Source: Erinaceus europaeus
Taxonomy: Eukaryota; Chordata; Mammalia; Eulipotyphla; Erinaceidae
Direction: 5' to 3'
Assembly (NCBI RefSeq): GCF_950295315.1
Contig: NC_080179.1
Location: forward strand, 75,798,336-75,862,335
Length of the DNA: 64,000 bases
In this document: positions 53,270-63,819 of the stretch, piece by piece
Layout: each line of letters begins with the position of its first letter
Numbering within the stretch: position 1 is the first letter of the stretch
Made by a program: the position numbers and the translations under genes
Notes under the pieces: model-generated
The model's input: only the letters and a program-made list of their open reading frames with translations
Databases searched by the model: none
What the model was told of the DNA's origin: nothing

Positions 53270-54125
53270 CAATTTTTTTTTAAGTTTTTATTTGTAAAAT
53301 GGGAACACTGACAAGACCATAGGATAAGAGGGGTGCAGTTCCTACCACCAGAACTCCATATCCCATTTCCCTCCCCTGACAGCTTTCCTGTTCTCAAACC
53401 CTCTAGGAGTATGGGTTCAGGGTCAGTATAGGGTGCAGAAGGTGGAAGGTCTGTCTGGCTCTGTAACTGCTTCCCTGCTGAATATGGGCATTGGCAGGTC
53501 GATCCGTACTCTCAGCCTGGCTCTTTCCCTAGTGGGGCGGGGATCTGAGGCGGTGGGGCTCCAGGACACATGGTCTGCCCTGGGAAGTCTGTTTGGCATC
53601 ATGGTAGCATCTGGGACCTGGTGGCTGAAAAAGAGTTAAGATAGAAAGCAGGGGAGTCGGGCTGTAGCGCAGCAGGCTAAGCGCAGGTGGCGCGAAGCAC
53701 AAGGACCAGCGTAAGGATCCCGGTTCGAACCCCGGCTCCCCACCTGCAGGGGAGTCGCTTCCCAGGTGGTGAAGCAGGTCTGCAGGTGTCTGTCTTTCCT
53801 CCCCCTCTCTGTCTTCCCCTCCTCTCTCCATTTCTCTCTGTCCTATCCAACTACAACAATAAAACAAGGGCAACAAAAGGGAATAAATAAAATAAATATT
53901 TAAAAAAATTAAAAAAAAAAAAAAGCAGAGCAAATTGTTGACTAATCAGGAAAGGCTGGAATATTGCGGATGGAGATTTGGGGTCACTGTTTTGGAAAAA
54001 GCTAGTAGGTCTATTTTAGGTCTATTCCAAGGGGCCCATGACCCAACTAGTTTTTGCCTGAGCCTGACAGCTAATATGCAGGTGACCTAAGCTATTGTCT
54101 GGGGGGGATGAGAGTAGCTCCCAAA
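53270..54125 (-). mobile_element. Repeat family R, antisense copy 5 (longest), with nested SINE
   Basis: A T-run, CATAGGATAAGAGGGGTGCA, GGTAGCATCTGGGACCTGGT, then after the SINE AGCAAATTGTTGACTAATCA and GAGAGTAGCTCCCAAATACA. Continuity across the SINE shows the older element was interrupted. Confidence 0.85.
53652..53920 (+). repeat. SINE family A nested in family R
   Basis: A full copy beginning GGGAGTCGGGCTGTAGCGCA. AAAGCAG flanks both sides. Confidence 0.92.
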
Positions 54126-54264
54126 TACAGAAAAAGTTAACTCAGTAGATGTTTGATGTATTTAGATGGCTTCTCATTGGGTGTGCAAATGTCAATAATT
54201 GTTAAGTGCTCTTGGTTGACTGACACTCTAAGCGTTATGTCCATCTCTCTTTTATTACTTTATT

Positions 54265-54818
54265 TATTTTTAATTTCTTTATTGTGGATTAATGTTTTAT
54301 AGTCAACAGAAAATACAATAGTTTGTACATATGTAACATTTGCCAGTTTTCCACATAACAATTCAACCCCCACTAGGTCCTCTGTCATCCTGTTCCAGGA
54401 CCTGAACTCTCCCCCCACCCACATACCCAGAGTCCTTTACTTTGGTGCAATACACCAGCTCCAGTCCAAGTTCTGCTTAGTGTTTCCCCGTTTGTTCTTG
54501 TTTTTTCAACTTCTGCCTGTGAGTGAAATCATCCCATATTCATCCTTCTCTTTCTGACTTACCTCATTTAACATGATTCCTTCAAGCTCCACTTCAAGAT
54601 GGACTGAAAATGGTGAAATCACCATTTTTAATAGTTGAGTAGCCACTACTTGCTCAGCCAGTCATCTGTTGTTGGACACCTGGGTTGCTTCCAGGTTTTG
54701 GCTATCACGAATTGTGCTGCTAAGAATGTGTGTGTACACAGATCTTTTTAGATGGGTGTGTTTGGTACCTTGGGATCTATCCCCAAGAGAGGAATTGCAG
54801 GGTCATAGGGTAGGTTTA
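54265..54818 (-). mobile_element. L1 3' end, antisense
   Basis: TTTCTTTATTGTGGATTAAT, AGTCCTTTACTTTGGTGCAA, GGACACCTGGGTTGCTTCCA and GATCTATCCCCAAGAGAGGA. It is the longest 3'-end copy in the window. Confidence 0.88.
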
Positions 54819-54832
54819 TTCCTAGACATTTT

Positions 54833-55163
54833 TTTTTTTTTTTTGCCTCCAGGGTTACTGCTGGGGCTCGGTGCCTGCACCATGAATCCACTGCTCCTGG
54901 AGGCCATTTTTTCCCCTTTTTGTTGTCCTTGTTGTGGTTATTGTTGTTGTTGTTGATGTCCGTTGTTGGATAGGACAGAGAGAAATGGAGAGAGGAGGGG
55001 AAGACAGAGAGGGGGAGAGAAAGACACCTGCAGACCTGCTTCACCGCCTGGGAAGCGACTCCCCTGCAGGTGGGGAGCCGGGGGCTCGAACCGGGATCCT
55101 TACTCCGGTCCTTGCGCTCTGCGCCACGTGCGCTTAACCCGCTGCGCCGCCGCCGGCCCCCTC
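54833..55163 (-). repeat. SINE family A (long-tail variant), antisense, nested in L1
   Basis: Duplications TTCCTAGACATTTT flank it (54819-54832 and 55164-55177). The antisense GCCTCCAGGGTTACTGCTGG block marks the long-tail variant. Confidence 0.95.
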
Positions 55164-55177
55164 TTCCTAGACATTTT

Positions 55178-57480
55178 GTTGTCGTGGTTGCTATGGTAAA
55201 TTAATTTCTGGATTTCTTCTCCTTCTAACTAACTTACTTTATTTTGAAGTCTATTGTGTCAGGTAGGAGAACAGCTAGCTAGCTGTTCCTGCCCTTTTTT
55301 GTGGCCCATTATCTTTTATGATAGTTTCCCCATCCTTTTGGCTCAAGCCTGTCTGTACTGTTAAGTTAGGTTGGCTCTCTGCAGACAGTGTGTAGCTGGG
55401 TTGTGTTTTTGGATCCATCTTCCTACTTTGTGCCTTTTAATGGGTGAATTCAGGCCATTGAAAAAAAATTATATAGATTTAAGGTATTTCAGTGCCATTA
55501 TTCTAAACTTTTCTGAGTATTCTGGTATGTTGTGTGTTTTTGGTGATGTTGTGATTGTTTATAGAAGAACTTTTAGAACTTAGTGCACAGCAGGTTTGTT
55601 GATAATTGATTCTTTTAACTGTTTCTTGGCTGAAGGCCTTTTTCATCGAGTGCTCAATAGATATCTTGCCATTCTCTTCTGGCTTTTAGAGTTTGTGTGG
55701 TGAAGTCTGCTGATAATTGCAGATTTTCCTCTGTAGATGACTTTTTGTTTTTCTCTTACAGCCTTCAAGATCCTTTATCCTTATTCCTTTCCATTTTGTC
55801 TATGATGTGTCTTAGTGTCTTTAGGTCTGGGTCAATTCTCTTTGGGAATCTCTGGAATTCTTGAATCTTTATGTCTTTCCTGTTTAGAGTGGGGAACTTT
55901 TCTGCTACTCTCTCCTATAGAATACCTTCTTCCTCTTCCTCTCTTCCTGTGGCAAGCCAATAATGCATATATTACTTCTTTTAAGGTCATCTCATATACC
56001 TCTATTGTTGTTCTCTGTATTTCTCTCCCTCTCCCTCTCTCTTTCTCTCTCTCCCTCCCTCCCTCCCTCCCTCTTTTTACTTCTCTTACTTCTTTCTTAG
56101 TTTTCTCTAGTTCATCCTCCATCTGGCTAATTCTGCTTTCTGCTTCTGTTACTCCCGCCCCTCAGCTTCATTACTTAAGCTTTTTTTTTTTTTTCACCAC
56201 GTTCAGTTACACTATTAACTTTTTCTGCTAGTTGGCCTCTCAGTTCAGTTATGTCAACTTTTATTTCTCCAACTACCTCAAGATAGTTTGTGTCTTCTAT
56301 CATGGTCTCATTTGTTATTTCCTTATTCCTGACAGAAGCTTTCTTCACTCCTGTGATTAATGCATCAATTAATGGTTGGACACTTTCCTCATTCAGTTAC
56401 TTTTAGCTTGTTGGGTTTTTTTCTGGGCTCCTGTCTTGGTTCATTGCTGCAGTCCTGTTTTTTTGTTTGTTTTTCGGTTTTTGTTTTTACCATTATATTT
56501 TGTGTCTTGTATAATCTTGTCCTCGCTATTGTTTTTCAGGTATCATGTGGAGTCCCATCTGGCCTCTAGGTTCCTAGGCTCCTGAAGCCACCACGTGGTC
56601 TGTCTCAGGAGTGTTGGTCCACCACTGCCACTGACTTTGGAAAACAACAAATTGACATGGGGGGTAGATGCCTGAAATACCCAGAAAACAGACAAACAAG
56701 GCAAAACCGAACCAAACTCCTCCCAAAAAAGAAAGCACAAACACCAACAAAATACAGCGGCAACTACAAAAACTAAACAGAAGAAAAAAAAAAAAAAAAA
56801 AAGACAGGCAACCACAGCCAACAGAAGACATCACACCAAGAACCAGGGGAGGAATTAACACGCTATCAGAAAATAAACATATGCTCATAGTTGGCGAGCG
56901 TGTCAGTTTGATGCTTGGCCTGACTGATTCGGTGGGCAGACCTATTGGCCTGAAAAGATTCCTTGGGACTACCTGTAGTTCAGATCCAAACTGAAGTGGA
57001 GAGCAGATGCCTGAAACAACTAGGAAAAAAAGAAAGGAAACAAATTGAAAAAAAAAAAAAAGCCTACAAATCAAACAAACACTTCCCCCAGAACAAGACA
57101 AAACAAAAACAGCCCAAAAGAAAGAAAAGCGCCCGCATAACAACAAAGAATAAAAAACGAAACAAAATAGAAGAAGAAAGAAAAAAAAAAGGCAGTTAAC
57201 GGCAGCCAACAAAAGTCTATACACAGAATCAGGAAGCAATGGACAAGGTGTCAGAATATATGTCTGCTCGCATTTGGGCACAGCACTGGTTTGGTGAAGC
57301 TTTGCCTGCTTTTGGTTTTTGGTTCTTTTCTTTCCCCCAATGGGCAGTCTGAGAAATTGTTTGGGGTTGTTTATAGTTCAGAGCCAAACTGAAGTGGGGA
57401 ACAGATGACCAAAGCAGCTAAAAACAAACAAAAAGCCTGCACCCAAACCAAGCCAAACAAAAAACTCCCCCAAAAAAACA
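55178..57480 (-). mobile_element. L1 internal and 5' region, antisense
   Basis: TTTTGGATCCATCTTCCTAC, GTCTATGATGTGTCTTAGTG and GTGAAGTCTGCTGATAATTG are antisense words of mammalian L1 5' regions. From about 56640 A-rich units repeat in tandem. The order (3' end at 54265, then 5' region) suggests a large internal deletion or two L1s. Confidence 0.6.
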
Positions 57481-57485
57481 AAACA

Positions 57486-57765
57486 AGGGAGTCGGGCGGC
57501 GGCGCAGCGGGTTAAGCACACACGGCACAAAGCACAAGGACCGGCGTGAGGATCTCAGTTCGAGCCCCCGGCTCCCCACCTGCAGGGGAGTCTCTTCCCA
57601 GGCGGTGAAGCAGGTCTGCAGGTGTCTGTCTTTCTCTCCCCTTCTCTGTCTTCCCCTCCTCTCCATTTCTCTCTGTCCTATCCAACAATGACGACATCAA
57701 TAACAATAAAACAATAAGGGCAACAAAAGTGAATAAGTAAATAACTTTTTTTAAAAAGAAAGAAA
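57486..57765 (+). repeat. SINE family A
   Basis: GGGAGTCGGGCGGCGGCGCA head, GTTCGAGCCCCCGGCTCCCC, A-rich tail. Confidence 0.92.
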
Positions 57766-57769
57766 ATAC

Positions 57770-58130
57770 AGAGTGAATGCCTTACTCCCACATCGTCAGT
57801 AATAATACTGGCAAGAAACTGAAAATACCCATACTCAGTAAGCCTGTCCCTGTAGGCGAGTTGACTCAGGAAACAGGTGCCGACTTAACCAGCTTCCAGC
57901 GGTTTGCGGACAGGAGTTGATCCACTTCAGTGTGGGTAGAGCTCAGGGGGCACGTCACTCCAACTGGCTGTTCTGTTCAAGGGCTTTGCGCCATCAAAAC
58001 ACAGGGTTCTTGGTAAAGATTGTTTGAGTGACTGCTAATGTGTTTTTCCTCTTTCTTGTTCTGGATATGCATGTTAACTACTTTTTTTTTTTTTCTAGCA
58101 TTGTTTCGCCCTAGTATGTGGAAAGGCTAG
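57770..58130. other. Intergenic, possibly L1 5' UTR
   Basis: Unique-looking sequence directly after the L1 5' block; no gene seen. Confidence 0.3.
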
Positions 58131-58139
58131 ACATTATTT

Positions 58140-58290
58140 TGTTTTTTTTTTTCTTCCTTCTTTTTTTCAGATAGAGACTAAAAAGGCAGAGAAAGTGAAA
58201 GACAGAGGCCATAGCAGTGAAGCTCCCTTCAATGTAGTGGGAATGAAGCCCAAAGTCAAAGCAGCCCGGTAGCCAAGTGAGCTGTTTGTG
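58140..58290 (-). repeat. Antisense decayed SINE
   Basis: TTTTCAGATAGAGACTAAAA, a purine-rich body, then GTAGCCAAGTGAGCTGTTTG. Confidence 0.6.
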
Positions 58291-58319
58291 TGGTCTGAGG
58301 CCGGGCAGGATGCTGGCTC

Positions 58320-58820
58320 CCATGCCAGCAGATCAGTAGCCGGTGCTCCCCGCACCTCTGCTTTAGAGACGTGAGGCTCGAGGCCGCTGATTCTGCACTG
58401 TCTGTAAACGAGCCGTGTGTGTGGCCTGCAGGAAGAAGGGAGGGCAGGCTAGGAAGGTGGTGGCAGGGTGGTGGCAGGGTGTCGTCGCACTCTCCCCAGA
58501 CAGCGGGCACTAGGCAGGACTGTGCCCCCTTGTAGTCGGCTAGGGCTCTCCGTCTGCGCGCCAATCGCGGTGCCTGCTGCGTGGCGGCTCCTGAACCGGG
58601 CCACAGAATGGTTTGCAGAGCCTGTGTGGACTCTTAGCTCCCTGCTGACTTCTTTCCTGGCATTGTTCAGCTATGGTTCCTCAGTGTAAAGAAGGCACAG
58701 GCCCCCTTCCAGTCTGCAGTGGTCTTGTAAAATGAGAGAAAAGACTAGACTTTGTTGTTTTTGATCATTTAAGATTCGGTGTGGTTGTAACAGCATCTTT
58801 TTTTTATTATTATTTTAAAA
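58320..58820. other. GC-rich intergenic block
   Basis: About 350 bp rich in G+C, with a local cluster of CpG (around 58550-58610). Short ORFs occur on both strands but none resembles a known protein. Confidence 0.4.
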
Positions 58821-58828
58821 AGGAAACA

Positions 58829-59100
58829 CTGGGGGTCGGGCGGTGGCGCAGCGGGTTAAGCGCAGGTGGCTCAAAGCGCAGGGACCGGCATGAGGAACCC
58901 GGTTTGAGCCCCCGGCTCCCCACCTGCAGGGGAGTCGCTTCCCAGGCGGTGCAGCAGGTCTGCAGGTGTCTGTCTTTCTCTCCCCCTCTGTCTTCCCCTC
59001 CTCTCTCCATTTCTCACTGTCCTATCCAACAACAATGACAACAATAATAACTACAACAATAAAACAAGGGCAACAAAAGGGAATGTTTTAAAAATATATA
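58829..59100 (+). repeat. SINE family A
   Basis: GGGGGTCGGGCGGTGGCGCA head, TTTGAGCCCCCGGCTCCCCA, A-rich tail. Confidence 0.92.
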
Positions 59101-59104
59101 TTAA

Positions 59105-59410
59105 AAAAGAAAGATTGACAAAACCATAGGATAAGAGGGGTACAACTCCACACAATTCCCACCACCAGAACTCCGTATCCCCTCCCCTCCCCTGGTAGCT
59201 TTCCTATTCTCTATCCCTCTGGGAGTATGGACCCAGGGTCACTGTGGGATGCAGAAGGTGGGGAGGAGGTCTGGCTTCTGTAACTGTTTCCCTGCTGAAC
59301 ATGGGCATTGACAGGTGGATCCACACTCCCAGCCTGCCGCTCTCTTTCCCTAGTGGGGCAGGGCTCTGGGGAAGCAGGGCTCCAGGATACATTGGTTCTA
59401 ACCTATCCTC
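59105..59410 (-). mobile_element. Repeat family R, antisense copy 6
   Basis: Starts ATTGACAAAACCATAGGATA and includes GGGATGCAGAAGGTGGGG. It directly abuts the tail of the preceding SINE. Confidence 0.85.
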
Positions 59411-59679
59411 ACTGATAAAACCATTGTGTGGATCTTTTTGCTGGCACCTGAGGACCTACCTCAGAACTTTCTAGCCTTTCTAGACCTATTTCCACTATTT
59501 CCACATTCCCAGCCTTTACTTCTTCACGCTATCCTCCTCCATAGTCGTTTTGATTGGTTCACCCCATGGGGCTTTTTAGGAATCTTATTATATAACTTTT
59601 AATATAGGTTTAATATTAAATAATTCTAATTTTAATAGGTTTAATGCATGTATAGCTCCACCTCTCCTAGAGATCACTT

Positions 59680-60105
59680 TTTCTTTTTTTTTTTTTTTTT
59701 TCACCCAGGGTTATCGCTGGGGCTCAGTGCCTGCACTACAAATCCACTGCTCCTGGTGGCCTTTTTTTTTTCTTCCCATTTTATTGGACAGGACAGAAAG
59801 AAATTGAGGGGGGAGGAGAATATAGAGAAGGGAGAGGATGACAGACACCTGCAGACCTGCTTCACCGCCTGGGAAGCGACTCCCCTGCAGGTGGGGAGCC
59901 GGGGGCTCGAACCAGGATCCTTATTCTGGTCCCTGTGCTTCGCACCACATGCACTTAACCCTTATTGAGAGTTGGGCGGTAGCGCAGCCGGTTAAGCACA
60001 AGTGCCACAAAGAGCAAGAATGGGCGAAAGGACTCGGGTTCGAGCCCCCGGCTCCCCACCTGCAGGGGAGTCACTTCACAGGCGGTGAAGCTGGTCTGCA
60101 GGCAT
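59680..60105. repeat. Antisense SINE A joined to a truncated sense SINE A
   Basis: 59680-59962 is antisense (long-tail variant). 59966-60105 is sense but stops after GGTCTGCAGGCATCTAC, without body or tail. Confidence 0.85.
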
Positions 60106-60253
60106 CTACAAATCTAGAAATACTTCAGAATATAAGCTAGTAAATAAGGGGAGGTTGAAGGACATTCTCCTCCTAGGACAGCTTGTTATCTGCAATTTCA
60201 TATAACTGCCAACTGCCCACCAGAAACAGAGCTGCTGCTGAAAACAGCGCAGA

Positions 60254-61400
60254 GCGGCCAGGCGGCAGTGCGCCTAAAAGAGCATACATGTGAGAGTACA
60301 AAAAGAGCACACATGTGAGAGTACAAAAAGAGCACACATGTGAGAGTACAAAAAGAGCACACATGTGAGAGTACAAAAAGAGCACACATGTGAGAGTACA
60401 AAAAGAGCACACATGTGAGTACAAAAAGAGCACACATGTGAGAGTACAAAAAGAGCACGCATGTGAGAGTACAAAAAGAGCACACATGTGGAGTACAAAA
60501 AGAGCACACATGTGAGAGTACAAAAAGAGCACACATGTGAGAGTACAAAAAGAGCACACATGTGAGAGTACAAAAAGAGCACACATGTGAGTACAAAAAG
60601 AGCACACATGTGAGAGTACAAAAAGAGCATACATGTGAGAGTACAAAAAGCACACATGTGAGAGTACAAAAAGAGCATACATGTGAGAGTACAAAAAGAG
60701 CATACATGTAAGAGTACAAAAAGAGCACACATGTGAGAGTACAAAAAGAGCACACATGTGAGAGTACAAAAAGAGCATACATGTGAGAGTACAAAAAGCA
60801 CACATGTGAGAGTACAAAAAGCATACATGTGAGAGTACAAAAAGAGCATACATGTGAGTACAAAAAGAGCACACATGTGAGAGTACAAAAAGAGCACGCA
60901 TGTGAGAGTACAAAAAGAGCACGCATGTGGAGTACAAAAAGAGCACACATGTGAGAGTACAAAAAGAGCATACATGTGAGAGTACAAAAAGAGCATACAT
61001 GTGAGTACAAAAAGAGCATACATGTGAGAGTACAAAAAGAGCACACATGTGAGAGTACAAAAAGAGCACACATGTGAGAGTACAAAAAGAGCACACATGT
61101 GAGAGTACAAAAAGCACGCATGTGGAGTACAAAAAGAGCACACGTGAGAGTACAAAAAGAGCATACATGTGAGAGTACAAAAAGAGCATACATGTGAGAG
61201 TACAAAAAGAGCACACATGTGGAGTACAAAAAGAGCATACATGTGAGAGTACAAAAAGACCTCGGTCCAAGTCTCCACCTGCAGGGGGCAGATTCTTGGA
61301 TGGCGGAACTGTGCTACAATCCTCTCTCTGTCTCTCTGCCCCATCTCTCTCAGGTTTTCTCTCTCTATCCAAAAAAACAATAAAAATAATAAAATAATTA
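60254..61400 (+). repeat. SINE interrupted by an internal minisatellite
   Basis: The left part (CCAGGCGGCAGTGCGCCT) is a family B head. The right part from 61259 (CCTCGGTCCAAGTCTCCACC, pyrimidine body, AATAAAAATAATAAA tail) is the rest of the same SINE. Between them lies the 25-bp array. Confidence 0.8.
60279..61258 (+). repeat. 25-bp minisatellite, 40 units
   Basis: By eye 40 units with core CACATGTGAGAGTAC followed by AAAAAGAG. Most are 25 bp, with 23- and 24-bp variants that lack AG or A. Base variants are CACAC, CATAC and CACGC before ATGTG. The unit equals the segment of the SINE head between its start and box B. Confidence 0.97.
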
Positions 61401-61489
61401 ATTAAAAATTTAATAGACTCTGCTAGGCCAGCTAGCAAACTTGGAGAAGTGACTTTTTTTTTCTTTTTTCTTTCTTTTTTTTTTTTTTA

Positions 61490-61635
61490 GAATGTATTTA
61501 TTTATTCATGAGAAATATAGGAGGAGAGAAAGAACCAGACATCACTCTGGTCCATGTGCTGCGGGAATCAAACTCAGGACCTCATGGTTGCGAATTCAGT
61601 GCTTTATTCGCTGCGCCACCTCCTGGACCACGAGA
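61490..61635 (-). repeat. Antisense short SINE
   Basis: GAACCAGACATCACTCTGGT, GGGAATCAAACTCAGGACCT and a GCGCCACCTCCTGGACC end. Confidence 0.8.
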
Positions 61636-61726
61636 AGTGATTTTCTATATCCCCTAAACACAAGAGCGTCTGATATAGCTCTGCTAAGAAGGGTTTTTTT
61701 ATTAATAAATTTAAGCAAAGTTCTTT

Positions 61727-62024
61727 TTTTTTTTAAATATTTTATTTTATTTATTTATTCCCTTTTGTTGCCCTTGTTGTTTTATTGTTGTAGTTATTAT
61801 GATTGTTGTTATTGTTGTCGTCGTTGGCTAGGACAGAGAGAAATGGAGAGAGGAGGGGAAGACAGAGAGGGGGAGAGAAAGACAGACACCTACAGACCTG
61901 CTTCACCGCCTGGGAAGCGACTCCCCTGCAGGTGGGGAGCCGGGGCCTCGAACCGGGATCCTTATGCCGGTCCTTGTGCTTTGCGCCACCTGCGCTTAAC
62001 CCGCTGCGCTACAGCCCGACTCCC
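61727..62024 (-). repeat. SINE family A, antisense
   Basis: Perfect duplications AAGCAAAGTTCTTT flank it (61713-61726 and 62025-62038). The copy is close to the family consensus. Confidence 0.96.
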
Positions 62025-62344
62025 AAGCAAAGTTCTTTATACAGTGCAATGTTGAAACCTATGTCATTGTCTCCATATCATCTATATATTGCTATTTTGT
62101 ACCCAACATATTTCATTATGTCATCCTACTAAACATATTGTTTGGGAAGATTCCAGAGAAAAGAACATTTTGTCTGACATTGGGAAACAATACCTTTATA
62201 GTATTTGTGACCTATTTATTATGTGCCAGGTGCTGTATTAAGTATCTTATATACGCTATCTCTCACTATTTTATTTGAAAATAACCATAAGATTATCATT
62301 TACAGATGAGGAAAGTAAGGTTTAGGGAGGTTAAATAACTCTGA

Positions 62345-62475
62345 ACAGGGGTAGGGAGATAGTCTAATGGTTATGCAAATAACTTTCATGCCTGAGGATC
62401 TGAGGTTCAATACCCAGCACCACCATAAACCAGAGCTAAGCAGTGCACTAGGAAAAGGAAGGAAGGAAGGAGGGC
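62345..62475 (+). repeat. SINE family D
   Basis: GGGTAGGGAGATAGTCTAAT head, GAGGTTCAATACCCAGCACC, GAGCTAAGCAGTGCACTAGG, then a GGAA-repeat tail. Confidence 0.85.
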
Positions 62476-63550
62476 TCAGAATAGCTGAATCTGAGGTCCA
62501 GAGATCATTCTGCATAGGTATTTGAAACTAACATGTAAATTGGAAACAATTCTTTCTCTTAAGGAAAAATTATCATTTATGCTAGGACTTCTCTGACAGA
62601 GAAAACAAACTGTATAATATAATGATTATAGCCAGGAATCTGAAATTACCCGGGTGCTTGAAATGAATGAAAATTGTTGAGAAGAATGAGCCTGAATTTT
62701 TATGCTGGGCCACTGAAAAGGTTAAGCTCAAGACCAGTGGTGAAACTCCAGAATGGTTAATGTCTTTGTTAAAGAAGCGCCATTCAGAATGCAGATGTTA
62801 AAATGTTAATTAGTCCCACAGTGGCACATTCCAGCAGAAAATACTTAAAGCAGCACAATGCTGGCCGCACGCAAGACTGTTATTGATTCAGTCAGAACGA
62901 ACCTTTTCTCTTTTTCTTAAGAGCAAAACAAAACAACCAAATAGTATAGAGACACGTAAGATAAAGAAATGAGAGTCCCCTTTTTCATTGCTCCTTTCCC
63001 AACCTTACGTCCTAGAATTAATCATTGTTAAAATTTAGCATGTTACACCCAAGTCACGCCACACACACACGTGCACGTGCACACACACACATCCAAAGAG
63101 ACGGACATATTAGACACTCGTGATGTTTTAGTCACACTATATGCATTGTTCTGTAGTCAACTATAAAAATACAGCTTGTCAAGGCTTCATTTTATAGCTA
63201 AGCCAAAAACATCAACTATACAATGCAACCTGTGTCCTGGCTCCATTAAGCTGATCAAATTGTTTAATGGTTATACTTTTTTGATTATAATAGCTTTATA
63301 GGAAGGCTTCATATCTGAAGGCAGTTGACTTTTCACAAGATTTCGGGTATATAAACTTCCTCTTCCATATAAACTTATTCGTATGAGTATTTCCATGAGC
63401 TCCTTCTGCTGTGAATTGTATTAATTTTATGTGCTAATAATCATTTATAATGTAACTCTTTCCATTCATGATAGAAGTAGTATGTCTATTCAAGCTCTGT
63501 TTCGCTTTTTTCAGTAAGATTACAGAACTCTTTAGTATATATTTTCTTTC
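62476..63550. other. Intergenic, mostly unrecognised
   Basis: About 1.1 kb without SINE or L1. A CA-rich run lies at 63061-63091. 62620-62900 looks less decayed than the rest. No exon seen. Confidence 0.4.
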
Positions 63551-63819
63551 TTTTTTTACATTTATTGATTTATTTACTCTCTTTTGTTGCCCTTATTGTA
63601 GTTATTATTGATGTTATCATTGTTGGATAGGACAGAGAAATGGAGAGAGGAGAGGAGGACAGAGAGGGGGAGAGAAAGACACCTGCAGACCTGCCTCACT
63701 GCTTGCAAAGTGACTCCCCTGAAGGTGGGGAGCCCGGGGCTCGAACCAGGATCCTTACACCAGTCCTTGCACTTTGCATGCCACTTGCACTTAACCTGCT
63801 GCACTACCACCCGACTCCC
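63551..63819 (-). repeat. SINE family A, antisense
   Basis: TTTATTGATTTATTTACTCT start, GGGGAGCCCGGGGCTCGAAC core, CCACCCGACTCCC end. Confidence 0.92.

Noticed and set aside
52832..53311. 159-codon plus-strand ORF
   Set aside because: Its core is the translated SINE A ([12 protein letters not shown] type string), repeated in other copies.
56574..57281. 235-codon minus-strand ORF rich in Phe, Leu and Cys
   Set aside because: It is the complement of A-rich L1 5' units; composition and repeats explain it.
58550..58620. CpG-island promoter downstream of ZNF280D
   Set aside because: The CpG cluster is under 100 bp and no exon follows.
60279..61258. CRISPR-like regular array
   Set aside because: Units are contiguous with no unique spacers, and the host is a mammal. 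It is a minisatellite.
60173..61438. 421-codon minus-strand ORF and its 368- and 346-codon companions
   Set aside because: They are produced by a 25-bp tandem array without stops in any minus register; there is no domain, start context or exon structure.
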